64,000 nt of DNA from Oscillospiraceae bacterium (GCA_015066175.1 SVOW01000001.1:124001-188000), one strand, 5' to 3'; counted from the stretch's first letter, positions 10,420 through 20,602 are shown. Program-made: numbers and translations. Notes: generated by a model not told the origin, from the letters alone.

Positions 10420-11700
10420 TTATTTATAAAATCTGTCAAGATAGTTTCTGTGTGCTACTTTCATTTCTTCGTAGCAAGCTTTTGCATTTTCATAGTCACC
10501 GATAAGAGGATGGACCATAAGTGCTTTCATAGCTGCTTCGTCATCGCCGTTAAGTGCTGCTTCAACAGCATATTTTTCATAAGCTTTTACAGACTGCATA
10601 AGACCCTGCATATGTCTGTTTGTCTTTTTCTTTACAGGAACGGGAGTTGCACCGTCAGCACCGATTACTGCACTGATTTCAACAACGTCGTCATCTTCCA
10701 TAAAGGGAAGTGTACCATCATTTTTGATGTTAACAACGTGAACATCTCTTTTGTCGTTTGCGATAGAATCGATAAGTGAAACTGCAGCAAGTGAATACTT
10801 GTGACCGCCACGTTTATCGAGAAGTGCAGGTTTAATGCAGAGCTCTTCGTCGCTATACATTTTAAGCAAATCTTCTTCGATTTCCATACAAACCATTGCA
10901 CGGCTCTTTTTATCTTCTTTAAGATGCTCAATTTTAGCGTTTCTGTTGTAGTAATACTGAAGATATGATGAAGGAATACCTTCAATAGCCTTAAGACATT
11001 CAAGTGAGAAACCATCATCTTTGATGTTAGCCATAACTTTCGGTGAGAAACCTTCTTCAATAAGTTTGGGAAGAAGCTCTTCTCCGTCTTTTACGATTGA
11101 AGTAATCCAGCTGAGATGGTTAAGACCAACATATGTAACTTCAGTGTCAGGTCCTGTGATTTCTTTGACGTCATCGATCATATCAATCGGCACGTTGCAA
11201 AGACCGATTGCTTTAACCTTTGTGTGGTTAAGAAGGAATTCTGTGATGATACCTGAAGGATTTGTGAAGTTGATAAGCCATGCATCGGGACAGATTCTTT
11301 CCATGCAATCTGTAATTTTCTGAATTTCAGGAATTGTACGGAGTGCTTTGAAGAAGCCGCCGATACCTGTTGTTTCCTGACCGATAAGGCCGTATTTAAC
11401 AGGTATAATTTCATCAAGATGTCTTGCAGGAAGTTTACCTACACGCATCTGTGTAAGAACGAAATCTGCACCCTGGAGAGCAACTTCAAGGTCATCTGTG
11501 AAAACTGTTTCGCAATCGATACCTGCTTTTTTAAGCATACGGACACAAAGGTCACCAACGATTGTGCGTTTTCTTACATCGATATCCATAAAAGACACTT
11601 TTTTAAGTTTAAGTGAATCCTGTGCTTTGATGAAACCATCAAGAAGTTCGGGACAATATGTACTGCCTGAACCGATAACCGCAACATTAATTTCTTTCAT
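10420..11700 (-). CDS. family 4 glycosyl hydrolase, likely 6-phospho-beta-glucosidase
   Basis: VAVIGSGSTYCPELLDGFIK NAD motif; WLINFTNPSGIITEFLL; IGLCNVPIDMID; VGLNHLSW. Confidence 0.9.
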   Translation of the reverse strand: MKEINVAVIGSGSTYCPELLDGFIKAQDSLKLKKVSFMDIDVRKRTIVGDLCVRMLKKAGIDCETVFTDDLEVALQGADFVLTQMRVGKLPARHLDEIIPVKYGLIGQETTGIGGFFKALRTIPEIQKITDCMERICPDAWLINFTNPSGIITEFLLNHTKVKAIGLCNVPIDMIDDVKEITGPDTEVTYVGLNHLSWITSIVKDGEELLPKLIEEGFSPKVMANIKDDGFSLECLKAIEGIPSSYLQYYYNRNAKIEHLKEDKKSRAMVCMEIEEDLLKMYSDEELCIKPALLDKRGGHKYSLAAVSLIDSIANDKRDVHVVNIKNDGTLPFMEDDDVVEISAVIGADGATPVPVKKKTNRHMQGLMQSVKAYEKYAVEAALNGDDEAAMKALMVHPLIGDYENAKACYEEMKVAHRNYLDRFYK

Positions 11701-11712
11701 TTTGCATTCTCC

Positions 11713-12654
11713 TTAGTTTTTATAGTCCTGGAAAATCCAGTTTACACAGCCTGTAACAGGGGCCTGTGTAAGCTTGATATATTTTACTTTTTTATCTGAA
11801 CGTTCAGCTATTTTCTTTTTGAGACAATCAAGATAAACTTCGTTTGGAAGTTTTGTATGAATTGAACCTGAAAGAACAACTTCTACTTCACCATCACCGA
11901 AATTAAGAGAATTAAGGTGAGAAACGATGTAGTCAGCACCTCTTTCTGACATTTCATCAATAGCTTTAAGTACAGGTTTATCGCCCATTTTTGAAGCTTC
12001 AAAGAAGAAATCGATAAGGCTCATAATAAATCTGCCTCTTTCTTCACTTTCAGCCATTGCGAGAGTGCCTAAAAATTCTTCTTTAGTGTTAACACCAAAT
12101 TCTTTCTTGAACATTTCTGTCATTGCTGTTTTTTCAAGGCCAAGAACAAGTTCATCATAAATAAGTTTGAACGATTTAACTGCAACCCATGTGCCGTTGC
12201 CTTTATCATCTGAAAACTCACTGAAACCGCCAAGCTGAACCATTTTGCCGTCAAGGTCAATTGCATTACAGCATGTGCCTGTGCCACAGTTATAACCGAT
12301 AGCAGCTTTACCTGTTGCACCTGCTTTTACAACGATAAATCCGTCATTGAAAATTTCAAAGTTTTTAAGACCTCTTTTGTTCATCTGTTCACACATTGCA
12401 TCGTGCTGATAAGGATGGTCAATGCCTGCAAGACCCATGAGAGTAAAGCCGATGTCATCAAGAGTTACATTACCTGCTTCGAGCAATTTTGTAATACCAC
12501 CCCAGATAATTGTTGCAGCTTCATCAAAACTGCCTTCAAGATTTTCGTGGTTGCTGCCTTCAGTTTTAACTTCAGCAACAATATTTTTTTCCTCATCAAA
12601 AAGTGCATAAGCAGTTTTTGTTCCTCCGCCGTCAACACCAATGTAAAATGACAT
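11713..12654 (-). CDS. BadF/BadG/BcrA/BcrD-type ATPase, N-acetylglucosamine kinase-like sugar kinase
   Basis: MSFYIGVDGGGTKTAYALFD phosphate-1 motif; GYNCGTGTCCNAIDLDG; VVLSGSIHT. RBS GAGGAG supports the ATG at 12654. Confidence 0.85.
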   Translation of the reverse strand: MSFYIGVDGGGTKTAYALFDEEKNIVAEVKTEGSNHENLEGSFDEAATIIWGGITKLLEAGNVTLDDIGFTLMGLAGIDHPYQHDAMCEQMNKRGLKNFEIFNDGFIVVKAGATGKAAIGYNCGTGTCCNAIDLDGKMVQLGGFSEFSDDKGNGTWVAVKSFKLIYDELVLGLEKTAMTEMFKKEFGVNTKEEFLGTLAMAESEERGRFIMSLIDFFFEASKMGDKPVLKAIDEMSERGADYIVSHLNSLNFGDGEVEVVLSGSIHTKLPNEVYLDCLKKKIAERSDKKVKYIKLTQAPVTGCVNWIFQDYKN

Positions 12655-12728
12655 AAACATTCTCCTCACTTTTACAAATTTCAATTAATAATTATATCAT
12701 TAATTTATTTTACAGTCAATAAATTAAT

Positions 12729-13736
12729 TTAATTGTACAAATCAATTATTTCCTGCGCTTTTTCTTTAAGATGATTGCGCAATTCTTCAGGTTTCCTTAC
12801 ATAAACCGAGTTTCTGTATTGCATAAGCCAGGAAACAAGCCCTTCACTTATTGCGACCTCAGCCCTGAGATAAAACCTTGTGCTGTCTTCATTTCGGATT
12901 GTTGCATTTTCACCGAATCTGTCAACAATGTCTTCAAGCAGTTCATTTTTACAAACGATTTCAATTTCACAAATCTTACCTGAAAACATGTTGAACATTT
13001 TATTTGAATAATCTGCCACATCAAACTCGCCCTTATATTCTGAAATTTCTTCAAAAGAGCGTGCGGGCACATCGATTATCCTTACTTTACGCATTCTGTC
13101 AAGCCTTGTATGCATTAGATTATCATATTTGGGATTGTTACAAATAAGATAATAATGGTCATTTGACCACACAAGTGCGTAAGGGTTAACAACAAACTCA
13201 CGTGAAGCCATAACAATTCTTTTGCCGGCTTCAATTTTATGCCTGATGTAATTGAAAGATACCTGTTTCTTTTCTTCAATAGCACGGTTGAGAACATCAA
13301 TAGTGTAAAAAATTTCTTCATTGAAGGTTTTTACTCTATTTGAAATACTCAACTGGCTTTTAAGCATCTGAAACTGGTCTTCACTTACTAATGAACCAAT
13401 TTTTTCAATTAACTCCTGCGTTTTCTTAGGTGTGATAAAATCAGCAGACTGCACTGCATCGATTATCAATCTCACTTCAGGCAACTGAAAATTCCTTGAT
13501 GCAAGAAAATATCCTGACTTAGGTGATTTCACTTTAATAATATCGTATCCGTTTTCGATAAGCAAAGCAATATCAGCATAAATTGATTTTCTTTCTGCTG
13601 TTATTCCCCTTCTGGCAAGTTCTTCTACAATTTCATTTGTAGAAATCACATTATTTTCATCAGTCAGTTTTTCAAAAACATCAATAAGACTTAAAAGTTT
13701 TTGTTTTGAACTTGATTTTACAGCCAAAGCTTTCAC
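12729..13736 (-). CDS. WYL-domain HTH transcriptional regulator
   Basis: N-terminal HTH (TNEIVEELARRGITAERKSIYADIALLIENGYDI) plus WYL-type VVNPYALVWSNDHYYLIC. Confidence 0.88.
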   Translation of the reverse strand: MKALAVKSSSKQKLLSLIDVFEKLTDENNVISTNEIVEELARRGITAERKSIYADIALLIENGYDIIKVKSPKSGYFLASRNFQLPEVRLIIDAVQSADFITPKKTQELIEKIGSLVSEDQFQMLKSQLSISNRVKTFNEEIFYTIDVLNRAIEEKKQVSFNYIRHKIEAGKRIVMASREFVVNPYALVWSNDHYYLICNNPKYDNLMHTRLDRMRKVRIIDVPARSFEEISEYKGEFDVADYSNKMFNMFSGKICEIEIVCKNELLEDIVDRFGENATIRNEDSTRFYLRAEVAISEGLVSWLMQYRNSVYVRKPEELRNHLKEKAQEIIDLYN

Positions 13737-13737
13737 C

Positions 13738-15495
13738 CTATCTTACAAGAATTGAAAAAAGTCTCTTGTTTATTTTGATAATTGCTTCATTATCAAGTTT
13801 CATAATATCACGGTCATATGTCATGATTCCATTTGTTTCGTTTTCAACGTCGCTAAGCTGAGTGTAAACAACAGCACTCAAGCCTTTGCTTACAAGCGGA
13901 ATAATCTGCTTGTTGAATAATTTTTCATACGCTTTTGTAAGTGATGCCTTATCTTTATACATCAGATAACCAAAAGCTTTTTTCTCGTTCATTGTATGAC
14001 CTGACACTATTCTTGAATATCCGCCGAATTCAGAAACTACAAAAGCTCTGTGGTCAGATCTTCCTTTTGTTACAGGAACTACGTATCTGTGCATACTTCT
14101 CAGATCTCCGCCCTTCTGGTCAAACCATCCGCTTGCATGGTCAACAACTCTTGACGGATCCAAAGCTTTAACTTTTTCAGCAATTCTCTTCGCATCAAAT
14201 TGTCCCCAACCTTCGTTGAAAGGAACCCAGCAACCGATTGAAACACAGTTATGAAGAGTTGACATCATCTGTTCAAGTTCATCTTCAAACTGGTCACGCC
14301 ATTCTTTTTCATCACGATTAAAGAGGCTATAGTCATCATCTTTAACTTTAATCTGGAAAAACGGAACTGCACCTACAAGGAAATTACCGGGATGTTTTGC
14401 ACCACTTACCATATCCTGCCACACAATCATACCGATTTTGTCACAATGGTAATACCAACGCAGAGGCTCAACCTTGATATGCTTTCTAAGCATATTAAAG
14501 CCAAGTGATTTCATAACTTTTATATCGAAAATCATTGCTTCATCTGTAGGTGGAGTCATAACACCATCAGGCCAATAACCCTGGTCGAGAAGTCCAATCT
14601 GGAAATACGGTTTATTATTAAGGAAAAGACGAGGTAATCCGTTATCGTCTTTTTCAACTGAAAACTTTCTCATACCGAAATAACTTACAACTGTATCTAC
14701 AAGCAATCCGTCATAATAAAGTTCAAACATTACGTTGTAAAGATTCGGTTTTTCAGGTGTCCAGAGTTTGAAGCGTTTCATAGGAATAACATCTACACAA
14801 CCAATGCTTGAAGAATATACAACTTCTTCTTCGTCATCAAAAACTGTAGCAACAATTTCGTAGTCAGACTCTGCAGTTGTTTCAACATCAACATGAACGC
14901 AATATTCATCAATATCAGGAGTCAATTTAATAGAAGTAATATGTTTTTCATCAACCGCTTCAAGCCAAACTGTCTGCCAGATACCTGTTGTAGGAGTATA
15001 CCAGAAGCCTTTCTGAACAATTGCCTGTTTACCTCTCTGCTGCCAACCTTTATCTGTAGGGTCAAAAACAGAAACATAAAGGTCATTTTCACCTTCAACA
15101 AGAAATTCAGTAATATCAAAACTGAACGGGCAATAACCACCTGTATGACCGCCTACAAACTGATTGTTGATATAAACTCTGCATTCCCAGTCAACTGCAC
15201 CAAAATGAAGAATAACATGTTTTGAATCAAATTCTTCGGACAAAGTAAAAGTTTTGTGATACCAAAGGATATCCATAGGATCAAGTCTTTTTTCCACACC
15301 TGAAAGCGGAGCTTCAATCGCAAAAGGAACAGTAATTTTACCTTCATATTCTGCAGGAAAATTTTCCATAGAATCACTTACCGCGTAGTCAAACTGACCA
15401 TTAAGGTTAGTCCAGATATTTCTTTTCATCTGCGGTCTTGGATATTCCTGAAGCGGCGCATCTTTATTTACTTCTTTAGTCCATCTCGTTTCCAT
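13738..15495 (-). CDS. glycoside hydrolase family 2 protein (beta-galactosidase/beta-glucuronidase-like)
   Basis: GH2 sugar-binding and TIM barrel motifs (FGAVDWECRVYINNQFVGGHTGGYCPFSFDITEFL; SIGCWVPFNEGWGQFD; FVVSEFGGYS). Start METRWTKEVN after RBS GGAGGATTTTT; the longer ORF runs into tRNA-Leu. Confidence 0.92.
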   Translation of the reverse strand: METRWTKEVNKDAPLQEYPRPQMKRNIWTNLNGQFDYAVSDSMENFPAEYEGKITVPFAIEAPLSGVEKRLDPMDILWYHKTFTLSEEFDSKHVILHFGAVDWECRVYINNQFVGGHTGGYCPFSFDITEFLVEGENDLYVSVFDPTDKGWQQRGKQAIVQKGFWYTPTTGIWQTVWLEAVDEKHITSIKLTPDIDEYCVHVDVETTAESDYEIVATVFDDEEEVVYSSSIGCVDVIPMKRFKLWTPEKPNLYNVMFELYYDGLLVDTVVSYFGMRKFSVEKDDNGLPRLFLNNKPYFQIGLLDQGYWPDGVMTPPTDEAMIFDIKVMKSLGFNMLRKHIKVEPLRWYYHCDKIGMIVWQDMVSGAKHPGNFLVGAVPFFQIKVKDDDYSLFNRDEKEWRDQFEDELEQMMSTLHNCVSIGCWVPFNEGWGQFDAKRIAEKVKALDPSRVVDHASGWFDQKGGDLRSMHRYVVPVTKGRSDHRAFVVSEFGGYSRIVSGHTMNEKKAFGYLMYKDKASLTKAYEKLFNKQIIPLVSKGLSAVVYTQLSDVENETNGIMTYDRDIMKLDNEAIIKINKRLFSILVR

Positions 15496-15563
15496 AAAAA
15501 TCCTCCGTTTTTGAAAAAAGTTATTGATTAAATCAGAATAGTTTGATATAATAGTCAAGTCCT

Positions 15564-15648
15564 GCGGATATGGCGGAATTGGCAGACGCGCCAGATTTAG
15601 GATCTGGTGGTAAATCCCGTGCAGGTTCAAGTCCTGTTATCCGCACCA
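15564..15648 (+). tRNA. tRNA-Leu (anticodon TAG)
   Basis: GCGGATA/TATCCGC acceptor, CCAGA-TTTAGGA-TCTGG anticodon arm, variable arm, GGTTCAAGTCC T-arm, encoded CCA. Confidence 0.96.
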
Positions 15649-15655
15649 TTTAAAG

Positions 15656-15690
15656 TCTTATAACTTATCGGTTATAAGGCTTTAGTTTTT
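15656..15690 (+). terminator. terminator after tRNA-Leu
   Basis: CTTATAAC-ttatcg-GTTATAAG followed by T-rich tract. Confidence 0.65.
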
Positions 15691-15829
15691 TATTAAACAC
15701 TATTATTTTAATTATACACTCTTTAGAAATTAAATGCAATATATTATTTGTAAAAGAAAGCAAATATTACAGTAAAAAAACAACAAGGCGCATAAAACAC
15801 CTTGTCGTTTTTAACATAATTTATCTTAC

Positions 15830-15952
15830 TTAAAATAAAGCAGCAATTGAGTCAATAAGTTCCTGAATTCCGAAATAAACCCACGAGATAGGATACGCTA
15901 TTGGTGCCATAAGAACCCAAGCGAGAATCACAAATAACCACGGAGCACCCAT
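15830..15952 (-). CDS. 40-aa hydrophobic small membrane protein (not in ORF track)
   Basis: Strong RBS GGAGGTGAGAAA-ATG; translation MGAPWLFVILAWVLMAPIAYPISWVYFGIQELIDSIAALF*; terminator-like hairpin downstream (ACAAGGTG...CGCCTTGT + T tract). Confidence 0.7.
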   Translation of the reverse strand: MGAPWLFVILAWVLMAPIAYPISWVYFGIQELIDSIAALF

Positions 15953-16169
15953 TTTCTCACCTCCTTAAATTAGAATCTGAAATATTGACAATATTATAAT
16001 TTTTTACCCTCCCTTCATTTCTTATTATGAAATGAACTTATCATAAACTATTTTCAAAGTCAATTAAATCGCAGTCTGGTGTAATAAAAGGCCTTTTAAA
16101 TGTAATATTTCAAAAAAACAAAACTCCGGAGAGAATATCTCCGGAGTTAATTTTCATATCTGAACAGGT

Positions 16170-17009
16170 TTATTTTTCGCCATGCTCTGCTGCATAAGCT
16201 TCTTCAATCATTCTCTGTTCTTCAAGTTTTTTCTGTTCTTCTTCCATATCAGCAGCCATCTTAGCAGCTTTTTCTGCAATTTCTTTCTTTCTCTTTTCAG
16301 CAGAAGAAACAACAACGATAGGATTCTTTTTAATCATAAGATTGATGACAATCGGAGCGAGTGCAGCAATAAGAAGAATGGGGAAACCAAACATAATTGA
16401 TGCTGAAAAGCGTTCAGCTCCGAGCACTGATGCGAACTGAGAACCTGAAACGAGGAACATAATACCACTTAACAGGTAGCAACCAAATGCACTGCCACTG
16501 AAACCAAGGTTACGCGGAATACCCTTTGGTGAACAAGAAAGGAAAATAAGGATAAATCCTACAAGTGATGCAACAGCACCAAGTGCAATAAATACGATTG
16601 CTAATGCAAACAATATAACTGCAGTTGAAAGTGACGGTGATGAAAGCATTCCGAACAAGCCTTCAAAATCAAGAGCAGAAACAGTGTTAACAACCTGCAA
16701 AGCATCAATATTGAATGACTTTTCAACAAAAGGCATATTAACTGCAATTTTACCTAAAGGCAAGAACAACGCACCAATAGGAAGCAAGCTCAATACAATT
16801 CTTGCAATTGCAAGCTTTGAACCGATATAAGAAGCTTTCACCCTATCAAGGATGTCATACATTCTGTTGAGAGATTTTTCAGCAGTTATAACGTCATTTT
16901 CAAGACGATCCTGCATACCATGATAGAAAATGTTAACCTTACAATTCGGACAATTGGGTTTCCAATATGTCTTTTTAAGATGAACACCACAGTTAGGACA
17001 ATTTGCCAT
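16170..17009 (-). CDS. zinc-ribbon membrane protein of unknown function
   Basis: N-term MANCPNCGVHLKKTYWKPNCPNCKVNIFYHG (two CxxC), several TM segments, charged KE-rich C-term. Confidence 0.8.
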   Translation of the reverse strand: MANCPNCGVHLKKTYWKPNCPNCKVNIFYHGMQDRLENDVITAEKSLNRMYDILDRVKASYIGSKLAIARIVLSLLPIGALFLPLGKIAVNMPFVEKSFNIDALQVVNTVSALDFEGLFGMLSSPSLSTAVILFALAIVFIALGAVASLVGFILIFLSCSPKGIPRNLGFSGSAFGCYLLSGIMFLVSGSQFASVLGAERFSASIMFGFPILLIAALAPIVINLMIKKNPIVVVSSAEKRKKEIAEKAAKMAADMEEEQKKLEEQRMIEEAYAAEHGEK

Positions 17010-17115
17010 TTCTCATTCCTCCAATTTCGGAAGTAATTATATCCTAATAAATTTACCATAAATTCAAAAAAAAATCAAGTGATTTTTAATATTTATGATA
17101 AAAATGTTTGAAATA

Positions 17116-17850
17116 TCATATAACAATGCCGCCATCAACGGAAAAAGTCTGACCGGTGATATAATCTGAAGCATCAGAACACAAGAAATATACCATTTCT
17201 GCCACATCGTGTGCAGTGCCGATTCTCATCAACGGAATCTCATCAACAAACATTTTTATTGCTTCACTGTCAAGATGAGAATTCATTTTTGTATCGATAA
17301 GACCCGGAGCAACACAGTTGACATTCACTGAAGACGGACCTACTTCTTTTGCAAGAGCTTTTGTAAAGCCGATAACTGCCGCTTTCGAAGCAGAATAATG
17401 GACTTCACAAGAAGCACCACAAATGCCCCACATAGACGAAACATTGACAATCTTACCGCTTTTTCTTCTTATCATTGCAGGCAAAACGGCTTTTGATGAA
17501 TTGAACACACCTTTGACATTGATATCAAATATTTTTTGTGCTTCTTCATCTGTAACATCACAGAAAAGTTTCTGTAATGATACGCCCGCGTTATTGACAA
17601 GTGCAGTAATTTCGCCAAGATTTTCTTCAGCTTCTCTGACAAAATCATTAACCTGATTAATATCAGAAACATCGCACTTCCGGCAGTAAATTTTACTGCC
17701 GGAAGATTCAAGTTCTTTTTTCAACGATTCTGCTTCAGTCTGTGAATTGAAATACATCAGTGCGATGTTCCATCCTTTTTCGGCAAATTTGCGTGCAATT
17801 GAACTACCGATTCCACCTGAAGCACCTGTAATAATTACGGTATTATTCAT
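17116..17850 (-). CDS. SDR family oxidoreductase (FabG-like)
   Basis: TGASGGIGSSIARKFAEKG; LVNNAGVS; VSSMWGICGASCEVHYSASKAAVIGFTKALAKE; TGQTFSVDGG. Confidence 0.92.
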   Translation of the reverse strand: MNNTVIITGASGGIGSSIARKFAEKGWNIALMYFNSQTEAESLKKELESSGSKIYCRKCDVSDINQVNDFVREAEENLGEITALVNNAGVSLQKLFCDVTDEEAQKIFDINVKGVFNSSKAVLPAMIRRKSGKIVNVSSMWGICGASCEVHYSASKAAVIGFTKALAKEVGPSSVNVNCVAPGLIDTKMNSHLDSEAIKMFVDEIPLMRIGTAHDVAEMVYFLCSDASDYITGQTFSVDGGIVI

Positions 17851-17854
17851 TATA

Positions 17855-18853
17855 TTACATACCTAATGAGCCAAATGCGCCCATCATATCTTCAAAATTA
17901 CTATTAAATTCTTCTTCTGTTATTTTCTTATAACCACCGGGAAGCTGGAAATAACTGCTGTCGGGGTCTTTTATAAATTTGTTTACGATAACCACATTAC
18001 CCACATCTGAATTATCATGTTCTATACGTTTGAGTTCTTCTGTTGTCTGGTCGAAATAGTATTTAGAAGAACCGTATTCTGTAGCATATTCTTCGCAGAT
18101 ATATGTTTTACCTTTTGAAGTAACAATGGTTGTCTGGATATAATTAGCATCTGTATCCACAACAAGTGCACCCATCATATCTTCCATTTCTTCTGCTGTA
18201 CCTGCTGCCTGTGTTTCACAATAAGTTTTTGATTCATTGTCGATAACATATGCTTTTCCGCCTGTCATAAGACCTGCAACATTAAACTTAAGAATATTCA
18301 ATGCGTTTACGCTCATGCAATAGTAAACATCAGTTCCGTTTGTAGCAAATGTCATACCCATAGGTATACCAATGGGATTCTCAACTGACATATCGATGTA
18401 GAATTTACCTGATGAAAAAGCTTTTTCAAGAAGTTTCTTATTTTCTTCTACTACAGTTCCTTCAGGTAATGTTTCAACTTCAACAGTTGTTGTTTCTATT
18501 ACTTCGCTACCACCTGATGAAGAATGGTGTTTGGTAACAGGCTCTTTGTTTGCATTTGTTACAACATTACCTTTATCATCAACTTCTGTGACATAATAGT
18601 GGATAATCGTCTGCTGTTCACCTGTACCTGAGTCAACAACCACCTTACCGTCGCTATTTGTTACATATTCAACAGTTGTACCTACAACATCAACAGTAAC
18701 AGGCTCACCCTTTTCATTTGTTACTGTTTCGCCGAAAACATTTGTCTCGTACAGAACAACAGGCTCTTCTTCTTCATCTTTTGAACAAGCAGCTGTGATA
18801 ACAAGAACAGTTGCAAGACAAAGTAACATTGCAATCAATTTTTTGGTTTTCAT
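17855..18853 (-). CDS. putative lipoprotein of unknown function
   Basis: Lipobox MKTKKLIAMLLCLATVLVITAACSKDEEEE. Confidence 0.75.
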   Translation of the reverse strand: MKTKKLIAMLLCLATVLVITAACSKDEEEEPVVLYETNVFGETVTNEKGEPVTVDVVGTTVEYVTNSDGKVVVDSGTGEQQTIIHYYVTEVDDKGNVVTNANKEPVTKHHSSSGGSEVIETTTVEVETLPEGTVVEENKKLLEKAFSSGKFYIDMSVENPIGIPMGMTFATNGTDVYYCMSVNALNILKFNVAGLMTGGKAYVIDNESKTYCETQAAGTAEEMEDMMGALVVDTDANYIQTTIVTSKGKTYICEEYATEYGSSKYYFDQTTEELKRIEHDNSDVGNVVIVNKFIKDPDSSYFQLPGGYKKITEEEFNSNFEDMMGAFGSLGM

Positions 18854-19047
18854 AAATTAATCATTCCTTTCAATAATAATAGATTACACTATATTTAAAA
18901 ATAAATCAAGAGAAAGTTTATATTTACATCATTTGCCGCTAATGAATGCATCAGTCTCCTGTATATATACTATACCACAGAATCTCAAATTATTTTCTAA
19001 AAAAGTGTTGCAATTCTATTAAAATTTATGTATAATTGGTTGTACTT

Positions 19048-19122
19048 GCTGGTGTGGCTCAATGGCAGAGCAGCTCATTCGTAATGAGCAGGTTGCAGGT
19101 TCGATTCCCGTCACCAGCTCCA
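19048..19122 (+). tRNA. tRNA-Thr (anticodon CGT)
   Basis: GCTGGTG/CACCAGC acceptor, GCTCA-TTCGTAA-TGAGC anticodon arm, GGTTCGATTCC T-arm, encoded CCA. Confidence 0.96.
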
Positions 19123-19123
19123 T

Positions 19124-19155
19124 AGTGACCTTGTTTGCGACAAGGTCTATTTTTT
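19124..19155 (+). terminator. terminator after tRNA-Thr
   Basis: GACCTTGT-ttgcg-ACAAGGTC-tatttttt. Confidence 0.75.
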
Positions 19156-19174
19156 TAACAGAAGGAGAAAGAAC

Positions 19175-20584
19175 ATGATAAATATGCTTGAAAACATTAT
19201 AGGCACTGTAAACGATGCCCTATACAGTTACATTCTAATAATTCTGCTAATCGGCGGTGGTCTTTTCTTTCTTATAAGAACAAGATTTGTTCAGTTCAGA
19301 TTGCTCGGTGAACAAATCCGTGCAATAACAGAAAAACCTGAAAACGGAAAAGGTGTTTCATCTTTTCAAGCACTTATAGTTTCAACAGCTTCCCGTGTGG
19401 GCACAGGAAATATCATAGGTGTTTCAACCGCACTTTGTCTTGGCGGTTTCGGCTCTGTTTTCTGGATGTGGATAATTGCAATTATCGGCGGTGCTTCTGC
19501 TTTTATCGAAAGTACTCTTGCACAGATTTACAAAAAGAAGGGTCCTGACGGTTGCTACGGCGGTCCTGCATATTATATTCAGTCTGCATTGAAATCACGC
19601 ACTCTTGCCGCTGTGTTTGCAGTATTGACTATTATTACTTACGCTTTCGGTTTCAATATGCTTGCATCATACAATTTGCAGGATACATTCTCTGCATATT
19701 CTTTTTACAACCCTACATACACCCCCTGGATAATTGGTCTGATTGTTGCTGCATTTGTTGCTTTCTGTCTTATGGGTGGCGGAAAAAGAATAATCAAGGC
19801 AACAAGTTTCCTTGTGCCTGTAATGGGCGTTGCATACATACTCATTGCTCTTGTAATTGTGATTATGAACGCAACTGCGCTCCCCTCAATTTTCAAAACA
19901 ATTTTCACAGAAGCGTTTGACATAAAAGCCATATTCGGTGGATTTTCTGGTTCTTGTGTGATGTATGGAATTAAGAGAGGTCTTTTCAGTAATGAAGCAG
20001 GTGTAGGCTCTGCGCCTAATGCGTCATCTTCAGCAGAAGTAAGCCATCCTGTAAAACAGGGGCTTGTGCAAATTCTTTCAGTCTTTATCGATACACTTCT
20101 CGTTTGCTCTGCAACAGCATTTATGTGCATGAGTTCAGGCGTTGAACCATCTGCGGAAACTTCAGGTGCCTCCTATGTTCAGGCTGCTTTAAGCAGTACA
20201 CTCGGCTCATTCGGACCGATTTTCATTACGGTAGCTATGATACTTTTCGCTTTTACTACCCTGCTCGGAAATCTTTACTACGTAGACAACTGTTTTATAT
20301 TTTTATTAAAACGTCAGCCAAGTAAAAAATTCATCAGAATTTATCAGATAATTGCTTCACTTGTTGTTTTCGTTGGTGCAGGACTTTCAGCAGACTTACT
20401 CTGGGGCATAGCAGACATCACAATGGGTGCCATGACAATCATAAATATGCCAGTAATCATTTATCTGAGCAAATACGCAATAAGAGCATTAAAAGATTAT
20501 GAAAAACAGCGAAAAGAAGGCAAAGACCCCATATTTAAAGTTGAAGACATAAACTTACCTCATGAAGTTGATTATTGGAATTAA
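19175..20584 (+). CDS. sodium:alanine symporter family (AGCS) transporter
   Basis: GGGLFFLIRTRFVQFRLLGEQIRAITE; VSTASRVGTGNIIGVSTAL; GIKRGLFSNEAGVGSAPNASSSAEVSHPVKQGLVQ. Confidence 0.95.
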   Translation: MINMLENIIGTVNDALYSYILIILLIGGGLFFLIRTRFVQFRLLGEQIRAITEKPENGKGVSSFQALIVSTASRVGTGNIIGVSTALCLGGFGSVFWMWIIAIIGGASAFIESTLAQIYKKKGPDGCYGGPAYYIQSALKSRTLAAVFAVLTIITYAFGFNMLASYNLQDTFSAYSFYNPTYTPWIIGLIVAAFVAFCLMGGGKRIIKATSFLVPVMGVAYILIALVIVIMNATALPSIFKTIFTEAFDIKAIFGGFSGSCVMYGIKRGLFSNEAGVGSAPNASSSAEVSHPVKQGLVQILSVFIDTLLVCSATAFMCMSSGVEPSAETSGASYVQAALSSTLGSFGPIFITVAMILFAFTTLLGNLYYVDNCFIFLLKRQPSKKFIRIYQIIASLVVFVGAGLSADLLWGIADITMGAMTIINMPVIIYLSKYAIRALKDYEKQRKEGKDPIFKVEDINLPHEVDYWN

Positions 20585-20602
20585 AGGCATATAAAAGCAA
20601 TT

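Noticed and set aside
15496-15630. N-terminal extension of the GH2 ORF (MNLHGIYHQILNLARL...)
   Set aside because: It runs antisense through tRNA-Leu (15564-15648); a strong RBS places the real start at 15495.
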